Below are positions 1 through 7,599 of a stretch of 64,000 nt of DNA, piece by piece (positions within the stretch are counted from its first letter, which is position 1; the number at the start of each line of letters is the position of its first letter). The stretch spans positions 3,038,001 through 3,102,000 of the forward strand of contig OZ246894.1 of the NCBI GenBank assembly GCA_965231925.1, in the 5' to 3' direction. The position numbers and the translations under genes are program-made. The stretch is from Poriferisodalis sp965231925. Lineage in GTDB: Bacteria > Actinomycetota > Acidimicrobiia > Acidimicrobiales > Poriferisodalaceae. The notes below the pieces were generated by a model. The model did no database searches, was not told the origin of the DNA, and saw only the letters and a list, made by a program, of their open reading frames with translations.

Positions 1-575
1 TCGGGGTGAAAGCTCGACACCAGGATCGGGCCTGATCGGCACAGCACCGGGACCGGCGCCTTCTCACCGCCGTTCGACGAGCTGGAGTTGGGCCGTATCT
101 CGGCGAGCACCTCGACGCCGTCCCCGGCGCGCTCCACCCATGGGGCCCGAATGAACACGGCGTGAAACGGCTCATCGAGGCCCTGGGTGGCGAGACTCGC
201 CTCGAAGCTCGCAACCTGGCGGCCGAAGGCGTTGCGGCGCACCGAGATGTCGATCGCGCCGAAGCATCGTTGATCGGGTCGACCGTCGAGAACTTCGGCC
301 GCCAGCAGGATCATGCCCGCGCAGGTGCCGAACGCCGGCATGCCGTCGGCCAGACGGGCCGACAGCGCATCGAACAGGCCGCTGGTGCGCAGCAGGTGTG
401 ACATCGTGGTCGACTCTCCGCCGGGAAGCGCCACCGCGTCGACGCCGTCGAGGTCTGCGGGCACACGCACTTCGACCGCCCGCGCTCCCACGCGCCGGAA
501 GGCGGCGACATGCTCAGCCGCTGCTCCTTGCAGCGCGACGACGCCGATCAGCGACTGGCTGTTGCTCGCGGCCAC
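1..575 (-). CDS. pdxT: PLP synthase glutaminase subunit PdxT (3' end outside window)
   Basis: Class I glutamine amidotransferase that releases ammonia and passes it to PdxS in the cytoplasmic PdxS/PdxT complex making pyridoxal 5'-phosphate. The minus-strand reading gives, in family order, IGVVALQGAAAEH at the N-terminus, LPGGEST, the nucleophile Cys in GTCAGM, then RNAFGRQ, FIRAP and SSFHP. The triad His is present; the next codon is cut by the window edge after GA, which fits the expected Glu. I chose GTG at 575, ten codons before the conserved IGVV and 24 bases after the pdxS stop; no ATG is available there. It follows pdxS and is probably co-transcribed with it. Nothing suggests a defect in the visible 191 codons. 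Confidence 0.93.
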   Translation of the reverse strand, partial: MAASNSQSLIGVVALQGAAAEHVAAFRRVGARAVEVRVPADLDGVDAVALPGGESTTMSHLLRTSGLFDALSARLADGMPAFGTCAGMILLAAEVLDGRPDQRCFGAIDISVRRNAFGRQVASFEASLATQGLDEPFHAVFIRAPWVERAGDGVEVLAEIRPNSSSSNGGEKAPVPVLCRSGPILVSSFHP

Positions 576-599
576 TGCTTCGCCGGACGGCTCAGCCTC

Positions 600-1547
600 T
601 TACCAGCCGCGATCGGCAAGCTTGGTTTCGAGACCTTCCATCTCGAGACCCGGCATGGCGCTGCCGAGGCCCCGGCTGACCTTGGCCACCACTGACGGAT
701 CGCGGTAGTGCGTAGTGGCCTCGACGATTGCCTCGGCGCGTGGCCCAGGGTCTTCGCTCTTGAAGATCCCCGACCCGACGAAGACGGCTTCGGCGCCGAG
801 CTGGCACACCAGCGAAGCGTCGGCGGGCGTCGCGATGCCGCCTGCACAGAACAGAGGCACCGGCAAACGACCGGTTTCGGCGATCTCCTGCACCAGGCCG
901 AGCGGCGACTGCAGCTGCTTCGCCCAATCGAACAGCTCGGCGCTATCGGCCTGGGTGATCTTTGCGATGTCGCCAGTGATCGAGCGCAGGTGCCGGACGG
1001 CTTCCACGATGTTGCCGGTGCCTGCCTCGCCCTTGGAGCGAATCAAGCAGGCGCCCTCGGAGATGCGTCGCAGCGCCTCGCCCAGGTTCGTCGCACCGCA
1101 CACGAACGGGACGGTGAACGCCCACTTGTCGATGTGATGGGTTTCGTCTGCGGGCGTGAGCACCTCAGACTCGTCGATGTAGTCGACGTCTAGAGCCTCG
1201 AGCACCTGAGCCTCGCCGAAGTGGCCGATGCGAGCCTTGGCCATGACCGGGATCGTCACTGCCGCCTGGATGCCCTCGATCATTGCGGGGTCGCTCATGC
1301 GGGCCACACCGCCGTCGCGGCGGATGTCGGCGGGAACCCGTTCGAGCGCCATGACGGCGACCGCCCCGGCATCTTCTGCGATCTTGGCCTGCTCGGGCGT
1401 GACGACGTCCATGATGACGCCGCCGCGGAGCATGTCGGCAAGTCCGCGCTTGACCCGCACGGTTCCCACCATCTGGGACTCTGCGGCTTGCGCATGGGAG
1501 GGCATCGAGGTGCCAGCCTGGCCTGTGCTCGTGGGGCCTGAATTCAT
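600..1547 (-). CDS. pdxS: Pyridoxal 5'-phosphate synthase lyase subunit PdxS
   Basis: TIM-barrel synthase that condenses ribose 5-phosphate, glyceraldehyde 3-phosphate and PdxT-derived ammonia to PLP. The protein has 315 residues; the family is usually just under 300, and the excess is an N-terminal Ser/Ala/Gln-rich tail of about 25 residues, so an internal Met (residue 15 or 26) could be the true start. Visible catalytic parts are the Asp of VIMDVV (about residue 47), the Schiff-base Lys in MAKARIGHF (about 104), the second Lys in IRSKGEAGTGN (about 172), and the phosphate-binding GSGIFKS near the C-terminus. Its stop lies 24 bases before the pdxT start, a normal two-gene operon. Confidence 0.96.
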   Translation of the reverse strand: MNSGPTSTGQAGTSMPSHAQAAESQMVGTVRVKRGLADMLRGGVIMDVVTPEQAKIAEDAGAVAVMALERVPADIRRDGGVARMSDPAMIEGIQAAVTIPVMAKARIGHFGEAQVLEALDVDYIDESEVLTPADETHHIDKWAFTVPFVCGATNLGEALRRISEGACLIRSKGEAGTGNIVEAVRHLRSITGDIAKITQADSAELFDWAKQLQSPLGLVQEIAETGRLPVPLFCAGGIATPADASLVCQLGAEAVFVGSGIFKSEDPGPRAEAIVEATTHYRDPSVVAKVSRGLGSAMPGLEMEGLETKLADRGW

Positions 1548-1601
1548 GGGGTCAGTGTAGGGAGCGGCCCCGGTGCTGCCCCGGGGATATTCCCGCTGCG
1601 C

Positions 1602-2417
1602 TCAGAATTCGCGCAGGACAGCGACCCGGGTCTCGAGGTCTGCCCGGTAGTCGGGCAGGTCGTCGGGGGCCGCCGTCTCCGCGGATCGGGGATCGGCCAG
1701 CCACAGCGGCCAGGTAACCCGCGGCGCGTCGCTGCGCACGCCTGCCGACGACATCGACTCCAATGCGCTGGCGAGGCCCGGCGGGTAGCGCGTCAGCCGC
1801 ACGGCCTCGGCGTCGTCGTGGAAGTCGCTGCCCGTGCCGGCCTCGCGCTCGGTGCGGGCCTGCACCAGCGGCCACAGGGCGGGCCATAGCAGCGCCGGAA
1901 GCCCGACCGTGGTGACAACGGTGGTGAGGTAGGCAGCACGCCCGTCACGAATCTGGGTCAGCAACCGTGCGACGACCGCCTCGAGCTCGATGCGATTCAG
2001 CGAATCGAGCAGGCCCTTGGTGACGACGACGGTGGATTGACCAGGCCGCCGGCCGAACGCAGTGGCGTTCACCGCACTGCTGGGCGCGACCGCCAGTTGC
2101 GGCACCGGCACTCCCACCAGGAGGCACACCCCGTCGACGATGTTGGACAAGCGAGGTTCGTCGGGGGGATCGAGCTCGCTGGAGCTGGTTCCGACGAGCA
2201 ACTTGCGCAGGCGCCGTTCCCCGACCGCCAGCTCCCCCGCGGCCAACCCGCACGCAGCCACCACCGCGAGCGGGACCACCCACCAGCCGAGCGACGTGAA
2301 CAGTGCCGCCGCGACGCCCGCGAGCGCTGCTGCGACGATGTGCACGGCCCAGAACTCCGCCAGCAGCTTGTCGGCTCGACTGCGATAGAGGGCGAACAGT
2401 GGGTCCACGCGTTGCAT
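1602..2417 (-). CDS. Membrane protein with a degenerate M48 (HtpX-like) peptidase domain
   Basis: 271 residues. Two hydrophobic segments near residues 24-60 precede a domain that follows the M48 peptidase pattern: VPVPQLAVAP, then NATAFGRRPG, then VVVTKGLLDSLNRIELEAVV. In active HtpX-type enzymes the next residues are the zinc motif HExxH; here the aligned stretch is ARLLTQIRDG, so both His ligands and the catalytic Glu are gone. A further hydrophobic stretch follows at about residues 165-190. By family knowledge it cannot be a zinc protease; a scaffolding or regulatory pseudo-enzyme role is inference. It sits alone between pdxS and a divergent small gene; the start ATG at 2417 has no clear ribosome binding site. 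Confidence 0.72.
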   Translation of the reverse strand: MQRVDPLFALYRSRADKLLAEFWAVHIVAAALAGVAAALFTSLGWWVVPLAVVAACGLAAGELAVGERRLRKLLVGTSSSELDPPDEPRLSNIVDGVCLLVGVPVPQLAVAPSSAVNATAFGRRPGQSTVVVTKGLLDSLNRIELEAVVARLLTQIRDGRAAYLTTVVTTVGLPALLWPALWPLVQARTEREAGTGSDFHDDAEAVRLTRYPPGLASALESMSSAGVRSDAPRVTWPLWLADPRSAETAAPDDLPDYRADLETRVAVLREF

Positions 2418-2499
2418 TCAACCGTGTCCGCGCATCTGCAACACAGCAGGCACGAAAAATGCGCGCGCTGACGATGAGGTGCCGCGGTATGTTGACGCC

Positions 2500-2727
2500 A
2501 TGGCCGACGAGGAAGTCCCCGATTCGCTGCCGCCGGTCGGCGAGGCACTCGACGCGACGTTCGCAGTCCAGCGTGCCGCCCTGCGACGGGTCGAGGCATC
2601 GCAGCGCAATATCGAGGCATCGCAGCGCGAGATCGAAGCATCGCAGCGCGAGACAGCTGAGGCGCTGACAGGCCATACCGAGCTACTGCTGAGCATTGCC
2701 GACAAGGTAGGCAAGCTCAGCGAGTGA
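2500..2727 (+). CDS. Small heptad-repeat (coiled-coil) protein
   Basis: About 75 residues if ATG 2500 is used (82 from GTG 2479). The centre is built of three consecutive seven-residue units, EASQRNI, EASQREI and EASQRET, encoded by three near-identical 21-base units at 2593-2655. This gives regular heptads, predicting a short coiled coil, flanked by an acidic, proline-containing N-terminus and a C-terminal segment ending SIADKVGKLSE. No signal peptide or membrane segment is visible. I do not recognise a family. It lies alone on the plus strand between two minus-strand genes and ends 20 bases before the convergent glycosyltransferase stop. Reality of the gene is supported by the in-frame repeat rather than by homology. 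Confidence 0.5.
   Translation: MADEEVPDSLPPVGEALDATFAVQRAALRRVEASQRNIEASQREIEASQRETAEALTGHTELLLSIADKVGKLSE
2593..2655 (+). repeat. Three 21-bp tandem units coding for heptads
   Basis: Units 2593-2613, 2614-2634 and 2635-2655, each starting GARGCATCGCAGCGC, with differences mainly in the last six bases. The period equals one coiled-coil heptad, so gain or loss of units would change the length of the rod without breaking the frame. Confidence 0.85.
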
Positions 2728-2746
2728 AGGCCGCTCGGTGCCGTTG

Positions 2747-3826
2747 TCAAGCTGAAGTGCGCTGGGCGATGGCGCGCTCGTACATGTCGACGTAGGTGTC
2801 TGCCAACCGGGACATCGAGAACTGCTCGGCTCGCTGGCGGCCCGCAGCGACCAGGTCGGCGGCTCGGTCGGGCTGCTTGAGCACGTCGATGAGCGCCGAC
2901 GCCAGCGCTGCGGGGTCGCCGGGAGGCACCAGCACGGCCTCGTCGCCGACGCGCACCACGTTGCGGTAGCCCCCCAGGTCGCTGGCTACGACCGGCGTGC
3001 GCGCTGCCATCGCCTCCAGCAGCACCACGCCGAAGCTCTCGCCGTGCAGCGACGGCACGCAGAACACGTCGGCGCCCTTGATGCGCGCCAGCTTCTCGGT
3101 CTCGCTGACCCGTCCCAGCCACTCGATGCGCGTGTCGCGCTGGTACCTGCGCTGCAGCTCCTCGGTCTGCGGGCCGCGCGACATCACCCACAGCCGGATG
3201 CCCTCGGGCAGCCGTGACATGGCGTCAAGCAGAACCGTGAGGCCCTTGCGCGGCTCATGGCGACCGATGTAGGCGATGGTGGGCGCGCCGTTTCGCTTCG
3301 GAATAGCGCTGTCGAAGAGGTCGAGCTCGACGCCGTTGAACACCAGCTCGTACTCGCCTCCGACGCCGTCGCGGGCCATCTCGGCGGCATCGGCTGAGAC
3401 CGCGGCCCGGATGTCCATGCGCGTCGCCAGCCAGCGCGTTCCGGGCACGAGGTAGGCGAGGCTGCCCCCTGCGGCGTGCCAGGTGCCCACGGTGGGTGCG
3501 CTGCGCAGGAACAGCGCCGTCTGCGTCGGCCCGGGGCACAGCGGCTCGTGCAGGTGCACGACGTCGAACGCTTCGTCGCGCAGTGCGCGCACCGTGCGCA
3601 GCGTGCAGGCGAAGTCGGGAGCAATCGGGGCGACCGACCCGTTCGCGAACGTAGGGATGCTCGCGCCGAGCGGTGTGACACCGGTCTGAGGCGGCGCGCC
3701 GTCGCACGGAGCGAGCACCCGGGCGTCGTGGCCTTTCGCGGACAACGCGCGGGCCAGGCCCAGCACCTGCACCTGAACGCCACCGGCGCTGGTCAGGCTG
3801 TACGGCGAGATGATCCCGATTCTCAC
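2747..3826 (-). CDS. pimA: GT4 glycosyltransferase, PimA-like phosphatidylinositol mannosyltransferase
   Basis: GT-B fold retaining glycosyltransferase of 359 residues, probably moving mannose from GDP-mannose to phosphatidylinositol at the inner face of the membrane. Sequence features are an N-terminal GIISPYSLTSAGGVQ loop, VVHLHEP, the nucleotide-binding IAYIGRHEPRKG, and the GT4 EX7E motif in GESFGVVLLEAM. The same frame is open further upstream to 3904, but GTG 3826 has AGGA eight bases before it and starts exactly at the conserved VRIGIISPYS, so it is preferred. It follows the acyltransferase and the CDP-alcohol transferase, the order known from actinobacterial phosphatidylinositol mannoside operons; that context, not a substrate motif, supports the specific name. 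Confidence 0.85.
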   Translation of the reverse strand: MRIGIISPYSLTSAGGVQVQVLGLARALSAKGHDARVLAPCDGAPPQTGVTPLGASIPTFANGSVAPIAPDFACTLRTVRALRDEAFDVVHLHEPLCPGPTQTALFLRSAPTVGTWHAAGGSLAYLVPGTRWLATRMDIRAAVSADAAEMARDGVGGEYELVFNGVELDLFDSAIPKRNGAPTIAYIGRHEPRKGLTVLLDAMSRLPEGIRLWVMSRGPQTEELQRRYQRDTRIEWLGRVSETEKLARIKGADVFCVPSLHGESFGVVLLEAMAARTPVVASDLGGYRNVVRVGDEAVLVPPGDPAALASALIDVLKQPDRAADLVAAGRQRAEQFSMSRLADTYVDMYERAIAQRTSA

Positions 3827-3970
3827 TCGGTCGTTCCTCACTGTCGAATGGACTGTCGCAACGGACGGGCGAACGTCGCCGGCCATCCGCGCGGGAAACC
3901 TCACTGCCGACCTGACGCTAGGCGCGGCGCAGATGCCCCAACAAGTGCGATCGCGCCACGGCTCAGCCTC

Positions 3971-5179
3971 TCAGGAGTCCTCGGCTGTGTCGGCGGATTG
4001 ATCTGATGGCCAGTTGGGGCCAAAGAGGTGCCACTGGTGGGGTTCTGCGGCGATCAGGGTTGTCAGCTCGTCGGCGAGGCTTTGGGTGACTGCGGTGACG
4101 TCGTCACGCAGGCGTCCGTGGCGTGTGACGTCTATCGGCGGGCGGACGGTGCCCAGGTGCCTGCCTCGGGGACGGAAGTACACGGCAGTCGGCAGCAGGG
4201 CCGCGCCTGATCGCAGTGCCAGCATCGCCGGGCCCGCGGGCAGTGTCGTGCGCTCGTCACCGAAGTTCACCTCGATGCCGTCGCCGGTGATGTCTCGGTC
4301 GCACAGCAGGCAGACGATCTCGTTGCGTGCCAGCGCGCCGAGTACCTCGCGGCCGGCGTCGGGCCCGAGCGGCACGACGCGCATGCCCAGTCGCTCACGG
4401 AAGTCGGCGAACCACTCGAACAACTCGAACGGCTGCAGGGGCTCGACCACGACGGTGATCGGCAGCCGATTGACCGTGGCCATCCAGAACCCCGCCCACT
4501 CCCAGCCCCCCAGGTGCGGGAGAGCCAAGATGACGCCGTTGCCGCGTTCGAGGGCTTCCTCCACGTGGTGGTACGCCGGCACGTCGATGCCGCGATCCAA
4601 GGTGAGCTCGCTCAGCGCCGGCAGACGGAACGATTCCAGCCAGTAGCGGGCATAGGAGCTGAACGCCGCCGCAGTGGCCCGCTGCAGATTGTCTGGGGAG
4701 CTGAACGCCGCTGCAGTGGCCCGCTGCAGATTGTCTGGGGAGCTGAACGCCGCTGCAGTGGCCCGCTGCAGATCGTCTGGGGAGCTTGCAGCCGGCGCGG
4801 GAGCACTTGCCGGGGCGGCATCGGGGTGCCCGGCTCCGTCGGCGACCCAGCGCTGTGCCCGGGCCTGGTGCCGCCGCACCATCGCAGCCTTGGCGGGCAT
4901 GAGGCGGGCCAATGGCGGCCCGGCAAGTCCGGTCACACGCTCGGTGAGCCACAGCGGAGCCAGCCGGGCAGCCGACGCTCCCACCTGGTACGCCAGCACT
5001 GTCGCCCTGTCCCGCCCTCGCATGCGGCGCGCCTTGCCCGGCCCCTGCTCGCTGAATGCTGGATGCCGTCGCTGCCAGCGACGTGTCGTGGCCCGCCCTC
5101 GCAGGCGGCGCACCCAATCCCGCCTTCCCAGGTGGCTAGCCATGTTCCGCGCGAGCCTTCGAGGCGCCGCCGCCTTCAC
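3971..5179 (-). CDS. LpxL/PatA-like phospholipid (PIM) acyltransferase with internal repeats
   Basis: Lysophospholipid acyltransferase of the HtrB/LpxL family; next to PgsA-like and PimA-like genes it should acylate phosphatidylinositol mannosides at the membrane. The catalytic HX4D-type motif appears as HLGGWEW, followed by the VCLLCDRDI and PAGPAMLALRSGAALLP blocks. GTG 5179 overlaps the pgsA stop as GTGA, suggesting translational coupling and 402 residues; family length fits ATG 5023 (350 residues, beginning MRGRDRATVLAYQ) better, so the first 52 residues are doubtful. Residues about 131-172 are three copies of a 14-residue unit (SSPDNLQRATAAAF) inserted before the native helix SSYARYWLESFRLP, a 42-bp tandem duplication absent from relatives I know. 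Confidence 0.85.
   Translation of the reverse strand: MKAAAPRRLARNMASHLGRRDWVRRLRGRATTRRWQRRHPAFSEQGPGKARRMRGRDRATVLAYQVGASAARLAPLWLTERVTGLAGPPLARLMPAKAAMVRRHQARAQRWVADGAGHPDAAPASAPAPAASSPDDLQRATAAAFSSPDNLQRATAAAFSSPDNLQRATAAAFSSYARYWLESFRLPALSELTLDRGIDVPAYHHVEEALERGNGVILALPHLGGWEWAGFWMATVNRLPITVVVEPLQPFELFEWFADFRERLGMRVVPLGPDAGREVLGALARNEIVCLLCDRDITGDGIEVNFGDERTTLPAGPAMLALRSGAALLPTAVYFRPRGRHLGTVRPPIDVTRHGRLRDDVTAVTQSLADELTTLIAAEPHQWHLFGPNWPSDQSADTAEDS
4661..4786 (-). repeat. Three 42-bp in-frame tandem repeats inside the acyltransferase gene
   Basis: Units 4661-4702, 4703-4744 and 4745-4786 differ at only one or two positions; six bases of the pattern (ggagct) also precede the first. Each unit encodes 14 residues, so the reading frame is kept. 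Near identity implies recent expansion by slippage. Confidence 0.92.
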
Positions 5180-5769
5180 TGCGACATGCGTGCGCTGGCT
5201 TGGCGCCACACCTTTATGAAGCGCATCACTGCCGTGATAATCGAGAGCCCGAGCAGCACCCAGAGCAAGGGGATGAGCAGCACTTCGAAGGCGACGGCGA
5301 CTGCCAGCACCACCGTCCGCTCGGCACGCTCCATCAGACCGCCTTTGGCTTCGAAGCCCAGCAGCTCGGCCTTGGCGCGCTCGTAGGAGATCACTGCGCT
5401 GACGCCGAGCACCGCCATCGGCAGCACAGCCCACTGGGCGCCGTGCTCGCCGGCCAGGTACCAGGCGATGCCTCCCAGCAGCAAGCCGTCGGTGACCCGA
5501 TCTGCCGTCGAGTCGAAGAAGGCGCCCCGGCTCGACGAGGTTCCCCGGGCCGCGGCCACCGGTCCGTCGAACAGGTCGGCAAACGCGGTGACCACCAGCA
5601 GCACCGTGCCCAGCACCAGCCGGCCGGCACCGATGGCGACAGCACTTGCCGCCGCCATCACCAGGCCCAGCCCAGTGAGCACGTCCGCGCTCAGGCCAAT
5701 GGCGGCGAGGCCACGCCCGATCGGCGCCGTGACGCTGTCGACGCCCTTGCGGAACACGCCGTCGAACAT
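5176..5769 (-). CDS. pgsA: CDP-alcohol phosphatidyltransferase, PgsA/PIP-synthase-like
   Basis: 197-residue integral membrane enzyme with about six hydrophobic segments. The family motif D-x2-D-G-x2-A-R-x8-G-x3-D-x3-D is recognisable around residues 65-91: DLFDG, then SRGAFFD, then STAD. All four metal-binding Asp residues are present, but the Arg of the motif is Ala (DGPVAA, with an Arg two positions later). Alignment in memory with mycobacterial phosphatidylinositol phosphate synthase also matches the tail ISYERAKAE and RAERTVV. With the downstream acyltransferase and PimA-like gene it most likely makes phosphatidylinositol (phosphate) from CDP-diacylglycerol. Its stop overlaps the next start (GTGA), and only two bases separate it from the upstream gene. 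Confidence 0.88.
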   Translation of the reverse strand: MFDGVFRKGVDSVTAPIGRGLAAIGLSADVLTGLGLVMAAASAVAIGAGRLVLGTVLLVVTAFADLFDGPVAAARGTSSSRGAFFDSTADRVTDGLLLGGIAWYLAGEHGAQWAVLPMAVLGVSAVISYERAKAELLGFEAKGGLMERAERTVVLAVAVAFEVLLIPLLWVLLGLSIITAVMRFIKVWRQASARMSQ

Positions 5770-5771
5770 TG

Positions 5772-6407
5772 TCAGGCCCCGTCGCCGGGCCCCGAGCTCG
5801 CTGGAGCGGGGTTGCTGGCGGGCTCAGACTCGTGCGGCTCGCCAGCATCAGCTGCGGGTGCCGTCTCGATCCAGGTCTCGGGGTTGTCTTCCACCCATTT
5901 CTCCAGCACGGCGCCCTTCAGGGCGTCCACCAGCACCAAACCCCTGCGTTCAGGCGGATCTTCTGCGGAGTACACGAGCACCCGCCAAGTCGGGCGGCTC
6001 AGCCAGCCGCGCCAGCCGAGCTGCGCGCTGGCGTGCCCGGCCGTGAAGCCGGCGTCGGCCACTGCGGCCACCAGGGCCTCGTTCTCATTGACCCCAAATC
6101 GGCGTCCCGCGGCGAACTGGTACAAGCCGGCGAGGGCGAACAGCACACCGCCGACGACCACTCCGGTGTTGAGCAGCACCGCCTCGCTGTCCGCGGCGAG
6201 TGCCGCCGTGGCCGCCCAGACGCCTGCGGCAAACAGGAGCGCTCCGCTGATCCTGCGCCGCGAGTTGTCGGGGAACTTGTACTCGCCGACGAAGCCGCGA
6301 TCCAAGTCGTCGGGAAGCACGTCACGCACATCGTCGACTTCGGCTGCCGTGGCGCCGGGCGCCCCTGCAGAATCGGCGCCGGCGGGGCGATCGGATGCCT
6401 CGGCCAT
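5772..6407 (-). CDS. Hypothetical membrane protein with two transmembrane helices
   Basis: 211 residues from ATG 6407. The N-terminus is acidic and Ala/Gly-rich (VDDVRDVLPDDLDRGFVGEYKFPDN), followed by two hydrophobic helices, about GALLFAAGVWAATAALA and TGVVVGGVLFALAGLYQF, then a soluble domain with WRGWLSRPTWRVLVYSAEDPPERRG and an acidic, disordered tail. No enzyme motif is visible and I do not recognise a named family. It lies two bases upstream of pgsA in the same direction and 40 bases after mshC, so it is probably part of this operon. The frame is open further upstream through mshC, but conserved-looking sequence starts at MAEASD. Confidence 0.75.
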   Translation of the reverse strand: MAEASDRPAGADSAGAPGATAAEVDDVRDVLPDDLDRGFVGEYKFPDNSRRRISGALLFAAGVWAATAALAADSEAVLLNTGVVVGGVLFALAGLYQFAAGRRFGVNENEALVAAVADAGFTAGHASAQLGWRGWLSRPTWRVLVYSAEDPPERRGLVLVDALKGAVLEKWVEDNPETWIETAPAADAGEPHESEPASNPAPASSGPGDGA

Positions 6408-6447
6408 CGGCGCCAACGCTACCGCCGCTCCCCCAGCCGACCGCCAG

Positions 6448-7566
6448 CTACAGCGCGACGCCGAGCAGGGCTGCTGCGTCGCTGACCGGCGCGCCTTGTT
6501 CGACGGCTGCATCGATGGCGGCGAGAGCGCCGGGAGTGTCGAGATCGTCGTCGAGGCGCTCACGCACATGCGCCAGCGCACCGTCGCCGCGGCCCGCGGA
6601 CCGCCAGCGTTCGAGACGCCGGGCTGCGTCGGCGACCCGGCCCTCGGACCACTCCCCATCTGTGCGGTAGTGCGTGCCCAGCAACGCCAGCCGCACCGCC
6701 ATGGGATCCCAACGCTCACGCAGGTCAGCCACGAACGCCAGGTTGCCCGCCGACTTCGACATCTTGACGCCGCCGAGGTACACCATCGACGTGTGCATCC
6801 AGTGGCGCACGAACAGTCGCCGCGTCACAGCCTGCGACTGCGCTTGGGAGCACTCGTGATGGGGGAACACCAGGTCGCTGCCCCCGCCGTGCACGTCGAT
6901 CGTCTCGCCGAGGTGCGCCAGCGCCAACGCAGAGCACTCCACGTGCCATCCCGGACGGCCCAGGCCCCACGCAGAGGACCATTCCGGCTCGCCGGGTGCC
7001 GAACGCTGCCAGAGCACGAAATCGAGCGGGTTGCGCTTGTTCGGGTCGTCGGGTCGTCCGCCGTGGCTACGCGCCAGCACCACCATCTCCGCGGCGTCGA
7101 GACCGCACAGCTCGCCGAAACTGGGCACCGTCGAGATGTCGAAGTACACGTCGTCACCGGCCCGATATGCGTGCCCGCTGTCGAGCACCCTGCCGATCAA
7201 TCGCCGGATGTCGGCTATCGCCGAGGTGGCTCGCGGCTCCGCATCGGCAGGCAGCAGGCCGAGCGCTGCCATGTCGGCATCGAACGCGGCCAGCGAACCT
7301 GCCGCCAGATCCAGGTAGTGCACGCCCATCGCTCGCGCCCGTGCCAGCAGGTCGTCGTCCACGTCGGTGATGTTGCGCACGCAGCGGGTGCGGCAGCCCA
7401 GGTCGCGCAGCCTGCGCTGGAGCACGTCGTAGGCCAGGAACGTGGCGGCATGGCCGACATGGGTCGCGTCGTAGGGCGTGATCCCGCACACGTACATGCG
7501 CACCGTGCTAGCGGGGCTCGCGGCGAGCGGCACGACAGCCCGTTTCCGGGTCTCGTACAGCCTCAT
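6448..7566 (-). CDS. mshC: Mycothiol ligase MshC (cysteine:GlcN-Ins ligase)
   Basis: Cytoplasmic ATP-dependent ligase joining cysteine to glucosaminyl-inositol in mycothiol synthesis, evolved from class I cysteinyl-tRNA synthetase. Of 372 residues, the diagnostic CGITPYDATHVGHAA (where CysS has a GPTVYDxxHIGN-type sequence) is at about 27-41, HGGGSDLVFPHHE at about 222-234, and KMSKSAGN near 260. Zn ligands are the Cys of VCGITPY, the Cys of GWHVECS and HHEC. The C-terminal anticodon-binding part of CysS is missing, as expected for MshC. Its presence implies mycothiol in this organism, which agrees with the mycothiol-dependent isomerase-like gene at 28.1-28.9 kb. Confidence 0.9.
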   Translation of the reverse strand: MRLYETRKRAVVPLAASPASTVRMYVCGITPYDATHVGHAATFLAYDVLQRRLRDLGCRTRCVRNITDVDDDLLARARAMGVHYLDLAAGSLAAFDADMAALGLLPADAEPRATSAIADIRRLIGRVLDSGHAYRAGDDVYFDISTVPSFGELCGLDAAEMVVLARSHGGRPDDPNKRNPLDFVLWQRSAPGEPEWSSAWGLGRPGWHVECSALALAHLGETIDVHGGGSDLVFPHHECSQAQSQAVTRRLFVRHWMHTSMVYLGGVKMSKSAGNLAFVADLRERWDPMAVRLALLGTHYRTDGEWSEGRVADAARRLERWRSAGRGDGALAHVRERLDDDLDTPGALAAIDAAVEQGAPVSDAAALLGVAL

Positions 7567-7599
7567 CGTCCAGCGCCGCTGGCTCGGCTCACTGGGTGC

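Noticed and set aside
6448..7566. Cysteinyl-tRNA synthetase
   Set aside because: CGITPYDATHVGHAA, short length and lack of the anticodon-binding domain fit MshC instead.
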